From: G965230065 sp965230065
Lineage (GTDB): Bacteria > Bacteroidota > Bacteroidia > Cytophagales > Cyclobacteriaceae
NCBI GenBank assembly: GCA_965230065.1
Contig: OZ245942.1
Coordinates: 4,278,001 to 4,342,000, forward strand
Direction: 5' to 3'
DNA: 64,000 nt
Every line of letters begins with the position of its first letter. Position 1 is the first letter of the stretch. Both the position numbers and the translations under genes were made by a program. Shown here in pieces: positions 44,316-51,565 of this stretch. The notes beneath the pieces are model-generated. The model was not told where the DNA came from, ran no database searches, and saw nothing but the letters and a program-made list of their open reading frames with translations.

Positions 44316-44378
44316 TAAAATTAATGACTTTTCGAGGGAAAATATGCGCATTTTGCGTTAACATGTACTGACTTTGCG
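44316..44378 (-). promoter_or_regulatory. Tripartite TGCG regulatory motif (site C) and -7-like box of the sigma-factor operon
   Basis: In plus-strand notation TGCGCA begins at 44345, TGCG at 44354 and TGCG at 44375 (offsets 0, 9, 30), as at sites A and B. On the minus strand a -7-like TAATTTTA (44323-44316) lies 21 nt downstream. The predicted transcript has a leader of about 150 nt before the sigma ATG at 44156. The motif also borders the truncated enolase-family gene on the other strand, where a TATATTTG occurs at 44386-44393. Confidence 0.6.
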
Positions 44379-44390
44379 AATTGTATATAT

Positions 44391-44852
44391 TTGATCCTGT
44401 TATGCTTGCAAAGATTCCAGATTTCGTACATTATAATGGGTATTGCTGGCTGTTTCCCTCTTGTATTTACCGGTCAGTTTACAGAAGTGCAGATACAATG
44501 GCCCGGGTTAATAGGTAAAAATGCACGTTTAGACGTGCAGGGGCATGGCCCTAAAGAACGTGTTTGTATCATTACTACTAATCAGGGTGCAAAAGGATGG
44601 GGAATGACCCGGGGAGGACAGCTAAGTCTTGCAGATGCTGAATTATTTGTAAAGGGTAAAAAGCTGACAGATGTTTTAGATCCCACGATAGGCATTAAGA
44701 AAGAGCAAGCGCTTCCACTTGAAATAGCATTGCATGACCTGGCAGGTATCATCCTGGACAAACCTGTGTATGAACTGCTGGGCAGGGCGCAACCTGTACT
44801 TCTGAAGATGTGGGTAAACTTATTCCTTCCTCTGAACCTGGGTTTGGGATGA
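44391..44852 (+). pseudogene. Truncated enolase-superfamily (mandelate racemase/muconate lactonizing type) gene
   Basis: The reading frame encodes 153 aa. WPGLIGKNARLDVQGHGP, TTNQGAKGWG and PLEIALHDLAGIILDKPVYE match the N-terminal capping domain of MR/MLE-type acid-sugar dehydratases. After KPVYELLGRAQP the family similarity stops, a short unrelated tail follows, and the TIM-barrel catalytic domain (about 250 aa) is missing. The next 100 bp hold repeats, then the unrelated gluconate-dehydrogenase subunit gene. It is a decayed gene cut at its 3' side, probably by the rearrangement that brought in the neighbouring block. The upstream start is unclear; ATGs at 44402 and 44436 are alternatives. 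Confidence 0.75.
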
Positions 44853-44891
44853 AATTACTGAAAAGTATGTAATGAAGTAGAGTAGGCAGTC

Positions 44892-44947
44892 GCAGTAGGC
44901 AGCGGCAGTCAAAAGCACTTACTGCCAGCTGCTGCCACTGCCTACTG
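44892..44947. repeat. Palindromic CAGTAGGCAG repeat (copy 1)
   Basis: CAGTAGGCAGCGGCAG (44893-44908) and CTGCCACTGCCTACTG (44932-44947) form a 16-bp inverted repeat with one mismatch. The 18-mer GCAGTAGGCAGCGGCAGT (44892-44909) recurs in inverted orientation at 50285-50302. A further GTAGGCAGTCGCAGTAGGCAG tandem partial copy starts at 44882. It lies just beyond the stop of the subunit-3 gene and after the truncated enolase-family gene. Confidence 0.8.
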
Positions 44948-44949
44948 GC

Positions 44950-45651
44950 TCACGTGAGCAAATTCCCTTCATCATCCCATTGGGCAAGTTCGTTGCGGGT
45001 TTCCTGGTTGACGCACTTGGCCAGCCATTCTTCATCGTATGCCATGCCATGCTCTTTCAACACATCCTCAGGCACCCCATCCCATACGTTGGGGCGGTTG
45101 CCCTGGTAGCCCAGGTCTTCTATCCCCATTTTGGTAGTGTAATAACCTGTGAGGGTGAGGTTGCGCATCAGGTTGAAAAATGCTACCCCTTGCCCTACTT
45201 CCGGTGTAGCCCTGTCGGGATAAGCAATTTCATCGAGCAACTCCTTTTGTTGGCCATCGTTGCAATCCACAAACTTTTTATTGAAATTTTTGTTGGCCCG
45301 GTTGTCCAGCCACATCAATCCACCCCTCAGGGGCAGTTGGTGGTTGGGAATATCCTTGGCAATGAATGCGATAAAGGCGGGTACTTCGGCATCGGTGGCC
45401 GAGCCGGCCGTATCACTGGCAGGCAATATCAAATCGCAGAGTACAGCAATGGTAGCCAATTCATCGGTTGTGAAGAACTCAGCTTCCATGAGTTTTTGGT
45501 CCCGGGCCTTTTCTTCCTCGGTACGCCCATAGGCAGTTGTTTCTTCAGGGGTTGTGATTTCAACTTTATCTTCAGGTTTGCACCCATTGATGACCAGTCC
45601 GCCTGCCAGCGTACCGATCAGCATTGATTTCATAGATTCTCTTCTGTCCAT
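44950..45651 (-). CDS. Gluconate 2-dehydrogenase subunit 3 family protein
   Basis: This 233-aa protein starts MDRRESMKSMLIGTLAGGLV with NGCKPED, a short hydrophobic signal with an RR pair and a possible lipobox (Cys about 24). It may use Tat export as family members do. The body (FFTTDELATIAVLCDLILPA and DAEVPAFIAFIAKD) is the Gluconate_2-dh3 domain, the small subunit of FAD-dependent membrane dehydrogenases. It is needed for export and assembly of the GMC flavoprotein subunit, encoded 20 bp upstream. The cytochrome c subunit of the classical three-part enzyme is absent nearby. Its stop lies 2 bp from the repeat copy 1. Confidence 0.9.
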   Translation of the reverse strand: MDRRESMKSMLIGTLAGGLVINGCKPEDKVEITTPEETTAYGRTEEEKARDQKLMEAEFFTTDELATIAVLCDLILPASDTAGSATDAEVPAFIAFIAKDIPNHQLPLRGGLMWLDNRANKNFNKKFVDCNDGQQKELLDEIAYPDRATPEVGQGVAFFNLMRNLTLTGYYTTKMGIEDLGYQGNRPNVWDGVPEDVLKEHGMAYDEEWLAKCVNQETRNELAQWDDEGNLLT

Positions 45652-45670
45652 AGTAAGATAGTTGTAGAGA

Positions 45671-47386
45671 TTAAATGTTTTGTTTCTTCAATTGGTCGAT
45701 GATAAAATCAGAAGTTTTCCAGGAAAGGGCCAGGATGGTCCAGGTAGGGTTTTTATCGGCCTGGGAGACAAAAGGGCCTCCATCTACCACAAACACATTT
45801 TTGGCTTCATGCAGTTGCTGGTGTTTGTTCACAACTGATTTTTTTGGGTCATTGCCCATGCGGGTAGTGCCCACTTCATGGATGATGCGGCCGGGGGCTT
45901 CCAGGCCATAATTGTCTTCTTTACCAGGTTTATCTCCCAGTACAGTAGCACCCATGGCATCAAAAACTTCCTCAAAAGTTTCGTGCATGTGCTTGGCCTG
46001 CAACCGTTCATGGTCAGACCAGGTGTAGTTGAAGCGCAAGACAGGAATGCCCCATTCATCCACAACATTGGGATCGATTTCACAATAATTATCTTCCCGG
46101 GCAATGCACTCGCCCCTGCCGGCCACGCCAATGAATGCGCCGTAAAACCTTTTTACATCATCCCGCAGCTTGTTGCCGTATCCCCCGGTTTCTTCCCCGA
46201 TAAAGCGGTTCATCTCAGCCATGCCAAAACCGAAGCCATACAAGGGCATGCCCATGCCCCCGCCTACTTCAATGTGATAGCCCCTCGGGAAATCCAGTTT
46301 TTGGTCGTTCAGCCACCAGGGCGTATACACCTGCATACCCCTGGCTGCATCTTCGTTGTACATTTTACGGTTCATTAGCTCTGGCACAAAAGCCCGTCGG
46401 CTGCTGCCGGTAGAGTCGTGCAGGTATTTACCCACTACATTGCTGCCATTGCCCAGTCCGTTGGGGTGTTGTGTGCTTTTTGAGTTCAATAAGATACGGG
46501 CAGAACTACAGGCAGAGGCCGCGAGTATCACCGTGCGCCCTTTGAGTTGGTATTCCTGCCGGTCTTCTTTGTTGATGTAAGAAACCCCGGTAGCTACTCC
46601 TTCATCGTTGGTGGTAACCTCTCTTACAATGGAGTTCACGAAAAGATCTGCATTTCCGGATTTTTGTGCCGGAAATACCAGGGCAGTACCGGATGAAAAG
46701 TCGGCTTTGGCTGAGCATGCCCGGTTGCATTGGGCACAATAGAAGCAAACTCCGCGTTCGTTATTGATACGCTTTGTGAGGATGGATTTACGGGCCGGAA
46801 TTACCGGGACACCTGCTTTCCGGGCAGCTTTGATGTAATACAACTCATGCAGTCGGGGTTTGGGTGCTGGTAAAAAGAATCCGTCAGGTTCGTTGGGCAG
46901 ATTTTCTTTGCTACCATACACGCCAATCAGTTTATCCACTTTATCATAATAGGGCGCAACATCTTCGTAACCAATGGGCCAGTTATCGCCCAGGCCGTCA
47001 ACGTCTTTTCTTTTAAAGTCGAGGGGGCCAAAGCGAAGTGAAATACGCCCCCAGTGGTTGGTACGTCCACCGAGCATGTGTGCGCGGAACCAGTCAAATT
47101 CAGTACCTTCAGCCCGGGTATAGGGTTCCCCTTCAATTTCCCAGCCTCCGTAGGCAGCGTCAAAATCGCCAAAGGCACGGGTAGACCGAGCTCCCCTTCG
47201 GGGCGATTCCCAGGGCCACTTCATTTGGGTCATTTGTGCCGGGTCGGTAGGGTCAAAAAATGGCCCGGCTTCTACAATAGCGACTTTTAATCCGGATTCG
47301 GCCAATACTTTGGCAGCCATGCCACCACCAGCCCCGGAGCCGACGATAATGGCATCATACACTGTTGAAGATTCTTTGATTTGCAT
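45671..47386 (-). CDS. GMC-family FAD-dependent oxidoreductase (membrane sugar/alcohol dehydrogenase large subunit)
   Basis: This 571-aa flavoprotein has the dinucleotide-binding motif GSGAGGG at 16-22, the AEGTEFDWFRAHMLGGRTNH region and CFYCAQCNRACSAKADFSSG, a cysteine-rich patch that may hold a metal or help electron transfer. Near the C-terminus are HEVGTTRMGNDP, with the active-site His, and FVVDGGPFVSQADKNPTWTI. It oxidises a sugar, sugar acid or alcohol and passes electrons to the respiratory chain. It has no signal peptide, as expected if it is exported bound to the Tat-type subunit 3, encoded 20 bp downstream. The substrate cannot be read; gluconate, glucose or sorbitol are possibilities. 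Confidence 0.93.
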   Translation of the reverse strand: MQIKESSTVYDAIIVGSGAGGGMAAKVLAESGLKVAIVEAGPFFDPTDPAQMTQMKWPWESPRRGARSTRAFGDFDAAYGGWEIEGEPYTRAEGTEFDWFRAHMLGGRTNHWGRISLRFGPLDFKRKDVDGLGDNWPIGYEDVAPYYDKVDKLIGVYGSKENLPNEPDGFFLPAPKPRLHELYYIKAARKAGVPVIPARKSILTKRINNERGVCFYCAQCNRACSAKADFSSGTALVFPAQKSGNADLFVNSIVREVTTNDEGVATGVSYINKEDRQEYQLKGRTVILAASACSSARILLNSKSTQHPNGLGNGSNVVGKYLHDSTGSSRRAFVPELMNRKMYNEDAARGMQVYTPWWLNDQKLDFPRGYHIEVGGGMGMPLYGFGFGMAEMNRFIGEETGGYGNKLRDDVKRFYGAFIGVAGRGECIAREDNYCEIDPNVVDEWGIPVLRFNYTWSDHERLQAKHMHETFEEVFDAMGATVLGDKPGKEDNYGLEAPGRIIHEVGTTRMGNDPKKSVVNKHQQLHEAKNVFVVDGGPFVSQADKNPTWTILALSWKTSDFIIDQLKKQNI

Positions 47387-47605
47387 TTAAGAAAAAGGTT
47401 TGTAGGGTTATGTGATGATAGAGCACCATCTCGAAGGGTGGGACAGTGCTATACCTTTTGAGAGCCAATTAAATGTATTTTTTTTAAACTTCTAATTATT
47501 TCAGAAAATACTTTTGTCTGTGTTGGACTATTTCCTCCTTTTTAAATTTATAAATGTGAGCTTGGTTGTTTGGCCTTGCGCCAGAAAGTAGCGCGAGAAG
47601 ATACT

Positions 47606-50236
47606 TTACCAATCGCACCCTTCCACCATTTCCGTAATCAGCCCGGTCCAGCCGGTTTGGTGGGAGGCACCCAGGCCACAGCCATGGTCACCATGGAAAT
47701 ATTCGAAAAACAAGTGATAATCTTTAAAGTGGGGATCGTTCTGGAATTTAGTGGCTTTTCCATATACCGGGCGCTCACCATCTTCATTTCTTTTGAAAAT
47801 TTGTACCAGCCGTCGGTTGATTTCCCGGGCTACGATGTCCAGGGTATGCAACTTACCCGACCCGGTGGGAAACTCAACCTTCAGGTTTTCGCCGTAGTAT
47901 TCATGAAATCTGTTAAGGGAAGAAATAATCATATAATTGATGGGAAACCAAACCGGTCCCCTCCAGTTGGAATTACCCCCAAACATAGACGAATCTGACT
48001 CTCCGGGAAGATAACCCACTGAGTAAGTTGTACCATTCAGGTGGTATTGGTAAGGGTGCTCCTGATGAAATTTGGAAAGGGAGCGTATACCGTAATTTGA
48101 TAAAAACTCCTTTTCATCCAGCATGCGGCGTAAAATGCATTTGAGTCGGTGAATACGCACAAGTGAGAGCATGCGGGTTTCACCTTTCCCCTGTTCATAC
48201 CATCGGGAAATAAGGCCGGCTTGCTCGGGCCGGTTTTTCAAAACCCACTCCAGACGGCGGGTAAAATCAGGCAGCTTTTCTAATAATTTGGGGTTCAGCA
48301 CTTCTACGGCAAATAAAGGAATGATGCCTACAATGGACCGCACTTTGAGGATATGTGCGGGTTGGTTCAAGGGGTGCATTACATCATAATAAAATGCATC
48401 TTCTTCATCCCAGAGGTCGTCATTTTCATTACCAATGTTAAACATGGCCGAAGCAATAGTGAGAAAATGCTCAAAAAACTTAGAGGCCATTTCCTGGTAA
48501 TAGGGCCTGGTTTGAGATATTTCCAGGGCAATGCGTAACATATTCAGGGAGTACATGGCCATCCAGGCCGTGCCGTCGGCTTGCTCCAGGTAGCCGCCTG
48601 TGGGTAAACCCTGGCTGCGGTCGAACACCCCGATATTATCTAAGCCCAAAAAACCACCTTCAAACAGGCTGTTACCAGCCGAATCGGCCCGGTTGACCCA
48701 CCATGTGAAATTTAGTAACAGCTTATGGAAGATTTTCTCCAGGAAATCGGTATCGGCATGGCCATGCATGGTTTTGTCGATATGATACACCTTCCAGGCG
48801 GCCCATGCATGCACGGGTGGGTTCACATCCCCGAAATTCCATTCGTAGGCCGGAATTTGCCCGTTGGGGTGCATGTAGTATTCCCGCAGCATGAGTTCCA
48901 GCTGCCGTTTGGCAAATGCAGGGTCAAGGCGCGCCAGTGGAATACAGTGAAACGCCAGGTCCCAGGCGGCATACCAGGGGTATTCCCACTTGTCTGGCAT
49001 AGAAATTACATTGCTGTTGACCAGGTGTTTCCATTTGCTGTTTCTGCCATTTTTTCTTGTCTCGGGTGGCTTGGCGGTAGCGGGATCTCCTTCCAGCCAT
49101 TTTTTTACGTCATAATAATAGCTTTGCTTGCTCCACAACATGCCTGCATAGGCTTGCCTTTGCATGTTTTGCAAGTCTTTGTCCTGCACTTTTTTTTGCA
49201 GTTTGGCATAAAAAGTATCTGCTTCCCTGATGCGTTGCTGAAAAACCTCATCAAAATCATCAAAAGCAGAGGGTTTTTCATGGTTATCGAGCCTTATGCG
49301 TACGGTAGCTGATTTTCCGGCATCTATCATAAACCGGTAATTCAACCCGGCTTTGGTTCCGTGCAAGCCGGGGTTTACCTGCGAAGCATCCCCATCAACG
49401 ATGTAGTTATTGATGCCATCTTTGCAATACTGATGAGGATTGGGCTGATTGTACAAGTGCATGCGGTTGCTTTCATTCTCGCAAAACAAAAGCTCAGGCG
49501 CTCCTTCATAGGTTATCTTGTAATTGCTAAAATTCCGGTATTGTATGTCAATTTCATGGCTCTTCTGGTTACACATCATGGTGGGGCGGTAACTGTCGTA
49601 TCCCCACGTCCAGGTGTTTCGAAACCAAAGCGTGGGAATTATGTGCAAAAGAGCTTGAGAAGGTCCCCGGTTATGCGCTGTGATTTTTATCAGTATGTCG
49701 TCGGGCCCAGCTTTGGCATACTCAATGAAAATATCGAAGTATTTGTCTTCATCAAAAACACCGGTGTGCTGCAATTCAAATTCGGGCTGCTTTCTGTTTC
49801 TTTTTTTATTTTCCTCTATCAGTGCCTCATACGGAAAGCGGCTTTGGGGATATTTGTACAGCATTTTCATGTAGGAGTGGGTGGGGGTATTGTCCAGGTA
49901 GTAATAGTACTCCTTCACATCTTCACCATGATTACCTTCCCCGTTCCCAAGCCCAAATAACCTTTCTTTCAGGATATGGTCTTTTCCATTCCAAAAGGCC
50001 AGGGCAAAGCAAAAGGTTTGTTTATTATCTGAAAACCCGCCGATTCCTTCCTCGCCCCAGCGATAGGCTTTGCTGCGGGCCATGTCGTGGGTAATGTGGT
50101 TCCAGGCATCCCCGTTTTTGCTATAATCTTCACGCACGGTTCCCCATTGCCTTTCTGAGAGGTAAGGGCCAAATTTTTTCCAGCCACTATTATGATAGGT
50201 GTTCTGGATGCGTTTGCGTTCGGGATTGTTTGACAT
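47606..50236 (-). CDS. GH63/MGH1-like glycoside hydrolase (alpha-glucosidase or mannosylglycerate-hydrolase type)
   Basis: This 876-aa protein lacks a signal peptide and is presumed cytoplasmic. The N-terminal MSNNPERKRIQNTYHNSGWK is typical of long Bacteroidota glucosidases, followed by a beta-sandwich region (about 30-300) and an (alpha/alpha)6 barrel (about 330-876) with WDLAFHCIPLARLDPAFAKR, GFLGLDNIGVFDR and RGPVWFPINYMIISSL. The acid in WDLAFH and the acidic ENDDLWDEEDAF segment fall in the catalytic cleft region of GH63. The likely role is hydrolysis of an alpha-glucosyl or alpha-mannosyl linkage, for example glucosylglycerate or mannosylglycerate osmolytes. It stands alone: 219 bp from the GMC gene and 74 bp from the LytTR gene, with repeat copy 2 upstream. 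Confidence 0.88.
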   Translation of the reverse strand: MSNNPERKRIQNTYHNSGWKKFGPYLSERQWGTVREDYSKNGDAWNHITHDMARSKAYRWGEEGIGGFSDNKQTFCFALAFWNGKDHILKERLFGLGNGEGNHGEDVKEYYYYLDNTPTHSYMKMLYKYPQSRFPYEALIEENKKRNRKQPEFELQHTGVFDEDKYFDIFIEYAKAGPDDILIKITAHNRGPSQALLHIIPTLWFRNTWTWGYDSYRPTMMCNQKSHEIDIQYRNFSNYKITYEGAPELLFCENESNRMHLYNQPNPHQYCKDGINNYIVDGDASQVNPGLHGTKAGLNYRFMIDAGKSATVRIRLDNHEKPSAFDDFDEVFQQRIREADTFYAKLQKKVQDKDLQNMQRQAYAGMLWSKQSYYYDVKKWLEGDPATAKPPETRKNGRNSKWKHLVNSNVISMPDKWEYPWYAAWDLAFHCIPLARLDPAFAKRQLELMLREYYMHPNGQIPAYEWNFGDVNPPVHAWAAWKVYHIDKTMHGHADTDFLEKIFHKLLLNFTWWVNRADSAGNSLFEGGFLGLDNIGVFDRSQGLPTGGYLEQADGTAWMAMYSLNMLRIALEISQTRPYYQEMASKFFEHFLTIASAMFNIGNENDDLWDEEDAFYYDVMHPLNQPAHILKVRSIVGIIPLFAVEVLNPKLLEKLPDFTRRLEWVLKNRPEQAGLISRWYEQGKGETRMLSLVRIHRLKCILRRMLDEKEFLSNYGIRSLSKFHQEHPYQYHLNGTTYSVGYLPGESDSSMFGGNSNWRGPVWFPINYMIISSLNRFHEYYGENLKVEFPTGSGKLHTLDIVAREINRRLVQIFKRNEDGERPVYGKATKFQNDPHFKDYHLFFEYFHGDHGCGLGASHQTGWTGLITEMVEGCDW

Positions 50237-50277
50237 AGCTTTTAGTTAGTAGTTTATAGTTTGCTGTTTGTAGAAAA

Positions 50278-50308
50278 ACTGCCAACTGCCGCTGCCTACT
50301 GCTACTGG
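50278..50308. repeat. CAGTAGGCAG repeat (copy 2, inverted relative to copy 1)
   Basis: ACTGCCGCTGCCTACTGC (50285-50302) is the exact reverse complement of 44892-44909, 18 of 18 bases. A second partial ACTGCC unit starts at 50278 and a CTACTG unit follows. It sits in the 74-bp gap between the LytTR regulator stop and the GH63-type gene start. With copy 1 it brackets the GMC/subunit 3/GH63 block. Confidence 0.8.
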
Positions 50309-50310
50309 TT

Positions 50311-51012
50311 TCATAGCATCACAATACGATCCATGAGTTCTTTTTTATATGAATTCCCGATTGGAAAAATGCGGTCGAGTACCTGCAGGTTGGTAGCGCT
50401 GATGTTTTTGATCTTATCTATTCTTACAATATAAGAGCGATGTATTCTGACAAATTCCTGATAAGGCAATTTTTCTTCCAGGGCTTTCATGGTAGTATAT
50501 ACAGTGTATAACTCTTCGTCGGTTTTTATTTTTACATAATCTCCGAAAGCTTCCAGCCAAAAAATATCTTTCACATTCAGGTTGATAAATAGTGAATCGA
50601 CTTTCACAAATAAGTTATGTACATCATTATTTTCATGAACAGAAACTTTTGCGACATTATTCACCGCTTTTTGGGCTGCTTTGAGGAAGCGATCATAATT
50701 GATAGGTTTGAGCAAATAGTCTGTGACATCATACTGAAAAGCATCCAGGGCATAATTTTTATTATTGCTCACCAGAATAACCTGCGGAGGGTTACTCAAT
50801 GTACTGATCAGTTCCAGACCATTCATTTGGGGCATTTCTATATCCAGGAAGATCAGGTCAATTGTTAAGCTTTGCAAAGCCTCTGCTGCTTTCATAGGGT
50901 TTTCAAACAAGCCTTTGGTATGCAAAAAAGGGGTCTTATCAATAAGGGCATTGATGATTTTCAATGACATGGCATCATCATCCACCACAATACAATTCAA
51001 ATTTCCACGCAT
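50311..51012 (-). CDS. LytTR-family response regulator
   Basis: This 233-aa protein has a receiver domain (about 5-120) with the acidic pair in VVDDDAMS and the phospho-acceptor Asp57 in LIFLDIEMPQMNG. A LytTR DNA-binding domain follows (about 135-233: IFWLEAFGDYVKIKT, VRIHRSYIVRIDKI, FPIGNSYKKEL). It binds direct-repeat promoters as a dimer after phosphorylation. It follows the Hpt gene by 32 bp and is probably co-transcribed. No histidine kinase is in this window, so phosphate must come from a kinase elsewhere. LytTR proteins bind repeats about 21 bp apart, but no evidence links this one to the TGCG motif. Confidence 0.93.
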   Translation of the reverse strand: MRGNLNCIVVDDDAMSLKIINALIDKTPFLHTKGLFENPMKAAEALQSLTIDLIFLDIEMPQMNGLELISTLSNPPQVILVSNNKNYALDAFQYDVTDYLLKPINYDRFLKAAQKAVNNVAKVSVHENNDVHNLFVKVDSLFINLNVKDIFWLEAFGDYVKIKTDEELYTVYTTMKALEEKLPYQEFVRIHRSYIVRIDKIKNISATNLQVLDRIFPIGNSYKKELMDRIVML

Positions 51013-51044
51013 GGGCTGATTGGTAATTCCAACTAAAAAAATTA

Positions 51045-51434
51045 CTACACTAATATTCCTAATTTACGGTGCAGGTTGACTTTGACTTGCTGCAATTCAT
51101 CGATTACAGCGCTTGTTTTCCGTTCAATTTCTTCCACATCTTCCCAACAGGAAGTTAATCCATTGACTTGAACATTTTGCTCCATCTGTACCAATGTTTC
51201 ATACATATCCGCTATTCCGACATAATGATATTTAGGAGCAAGTTTATGAATGGCCACGCTGAGTTTATCAACGCGTTGTTGCTTTATCAATGTTTTTATC
51301 CGGCTTAGTTCGAGAGGCACATCCCTTAAAAATATATTGATGATTTCTAACAGTGAGGCAGGAGAACCACCTGTGACCTCTTCAAGATAATACAAATTGA
51401 CCCTGGAAAAAATGGCTGAATTTTCACGTTTCAT
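51045..51434 (-). CDS. Stand-alone Hpt-domain phosphotransfer protein
   Basis: This is a 129-aa helical protein starting MKRENSAIFSRVNLYYLEEV. The four-helix Hpt pattern is visible (SPASLLEIINIFLRDVPLEL, LIKQQRVDKLSVAIHKLAPK, YHYVGIADMYETLVQMEQNV). The phospho-histidine is the one in AIHKLAPK, a variant of the usual AHxLKG. It should relay phosphate from a hybrid kinase to a response regulator, most simply the LytTR protein encoded 32 bp downstream. The ATG at 51434 is chosen because the domain starts there; 51476 would add 14 residues. Confidence 0.82.
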   Translation of the reverse strand: MKRENSAIFSRVNLYYLEEVTGGSPASLLEIINIFLRDVPLELSRIKTLIKQQRVDKLSVAIHKLAPKYHYVGIADMYETLVQMEQNVQVNGLTSCWEDVEEIERKTSAVIDELQQVKVNLHRKLGILV

Positions 51435-51565
51435 GAACAACTCCAAATTTAATAATAACCTAAAACCAAAGCACAATCTGATTGTTTTGGCTTACATAGA
51501 AATTCATGTTGGAAAATATCATTTTTTGCCTAAATATTCTATTAATTATATAAAAAATAAATAAT

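Noticed and set aside
44980..45627. 215-codon plus-strand frame antisense to the subunit 3 gene
   Set aside because: The minus strand encodes a recognisable Gluconate_2-dh3 protein; the plus frame has no family features.
48725..49960. Two plus-strand frames of about 195 codons antisense to the GH63-type gene
   Set aside because: They mirror a complete glucosidase-type protein and contain no recognisable motif.
50311..51012. LytTR regulator as the binder of the TGCG motif
   Set aside because: The 21-bp spacing would fit, but the gene is not linked to the regulon and has no motif upstream, so the assignment would be a guess.
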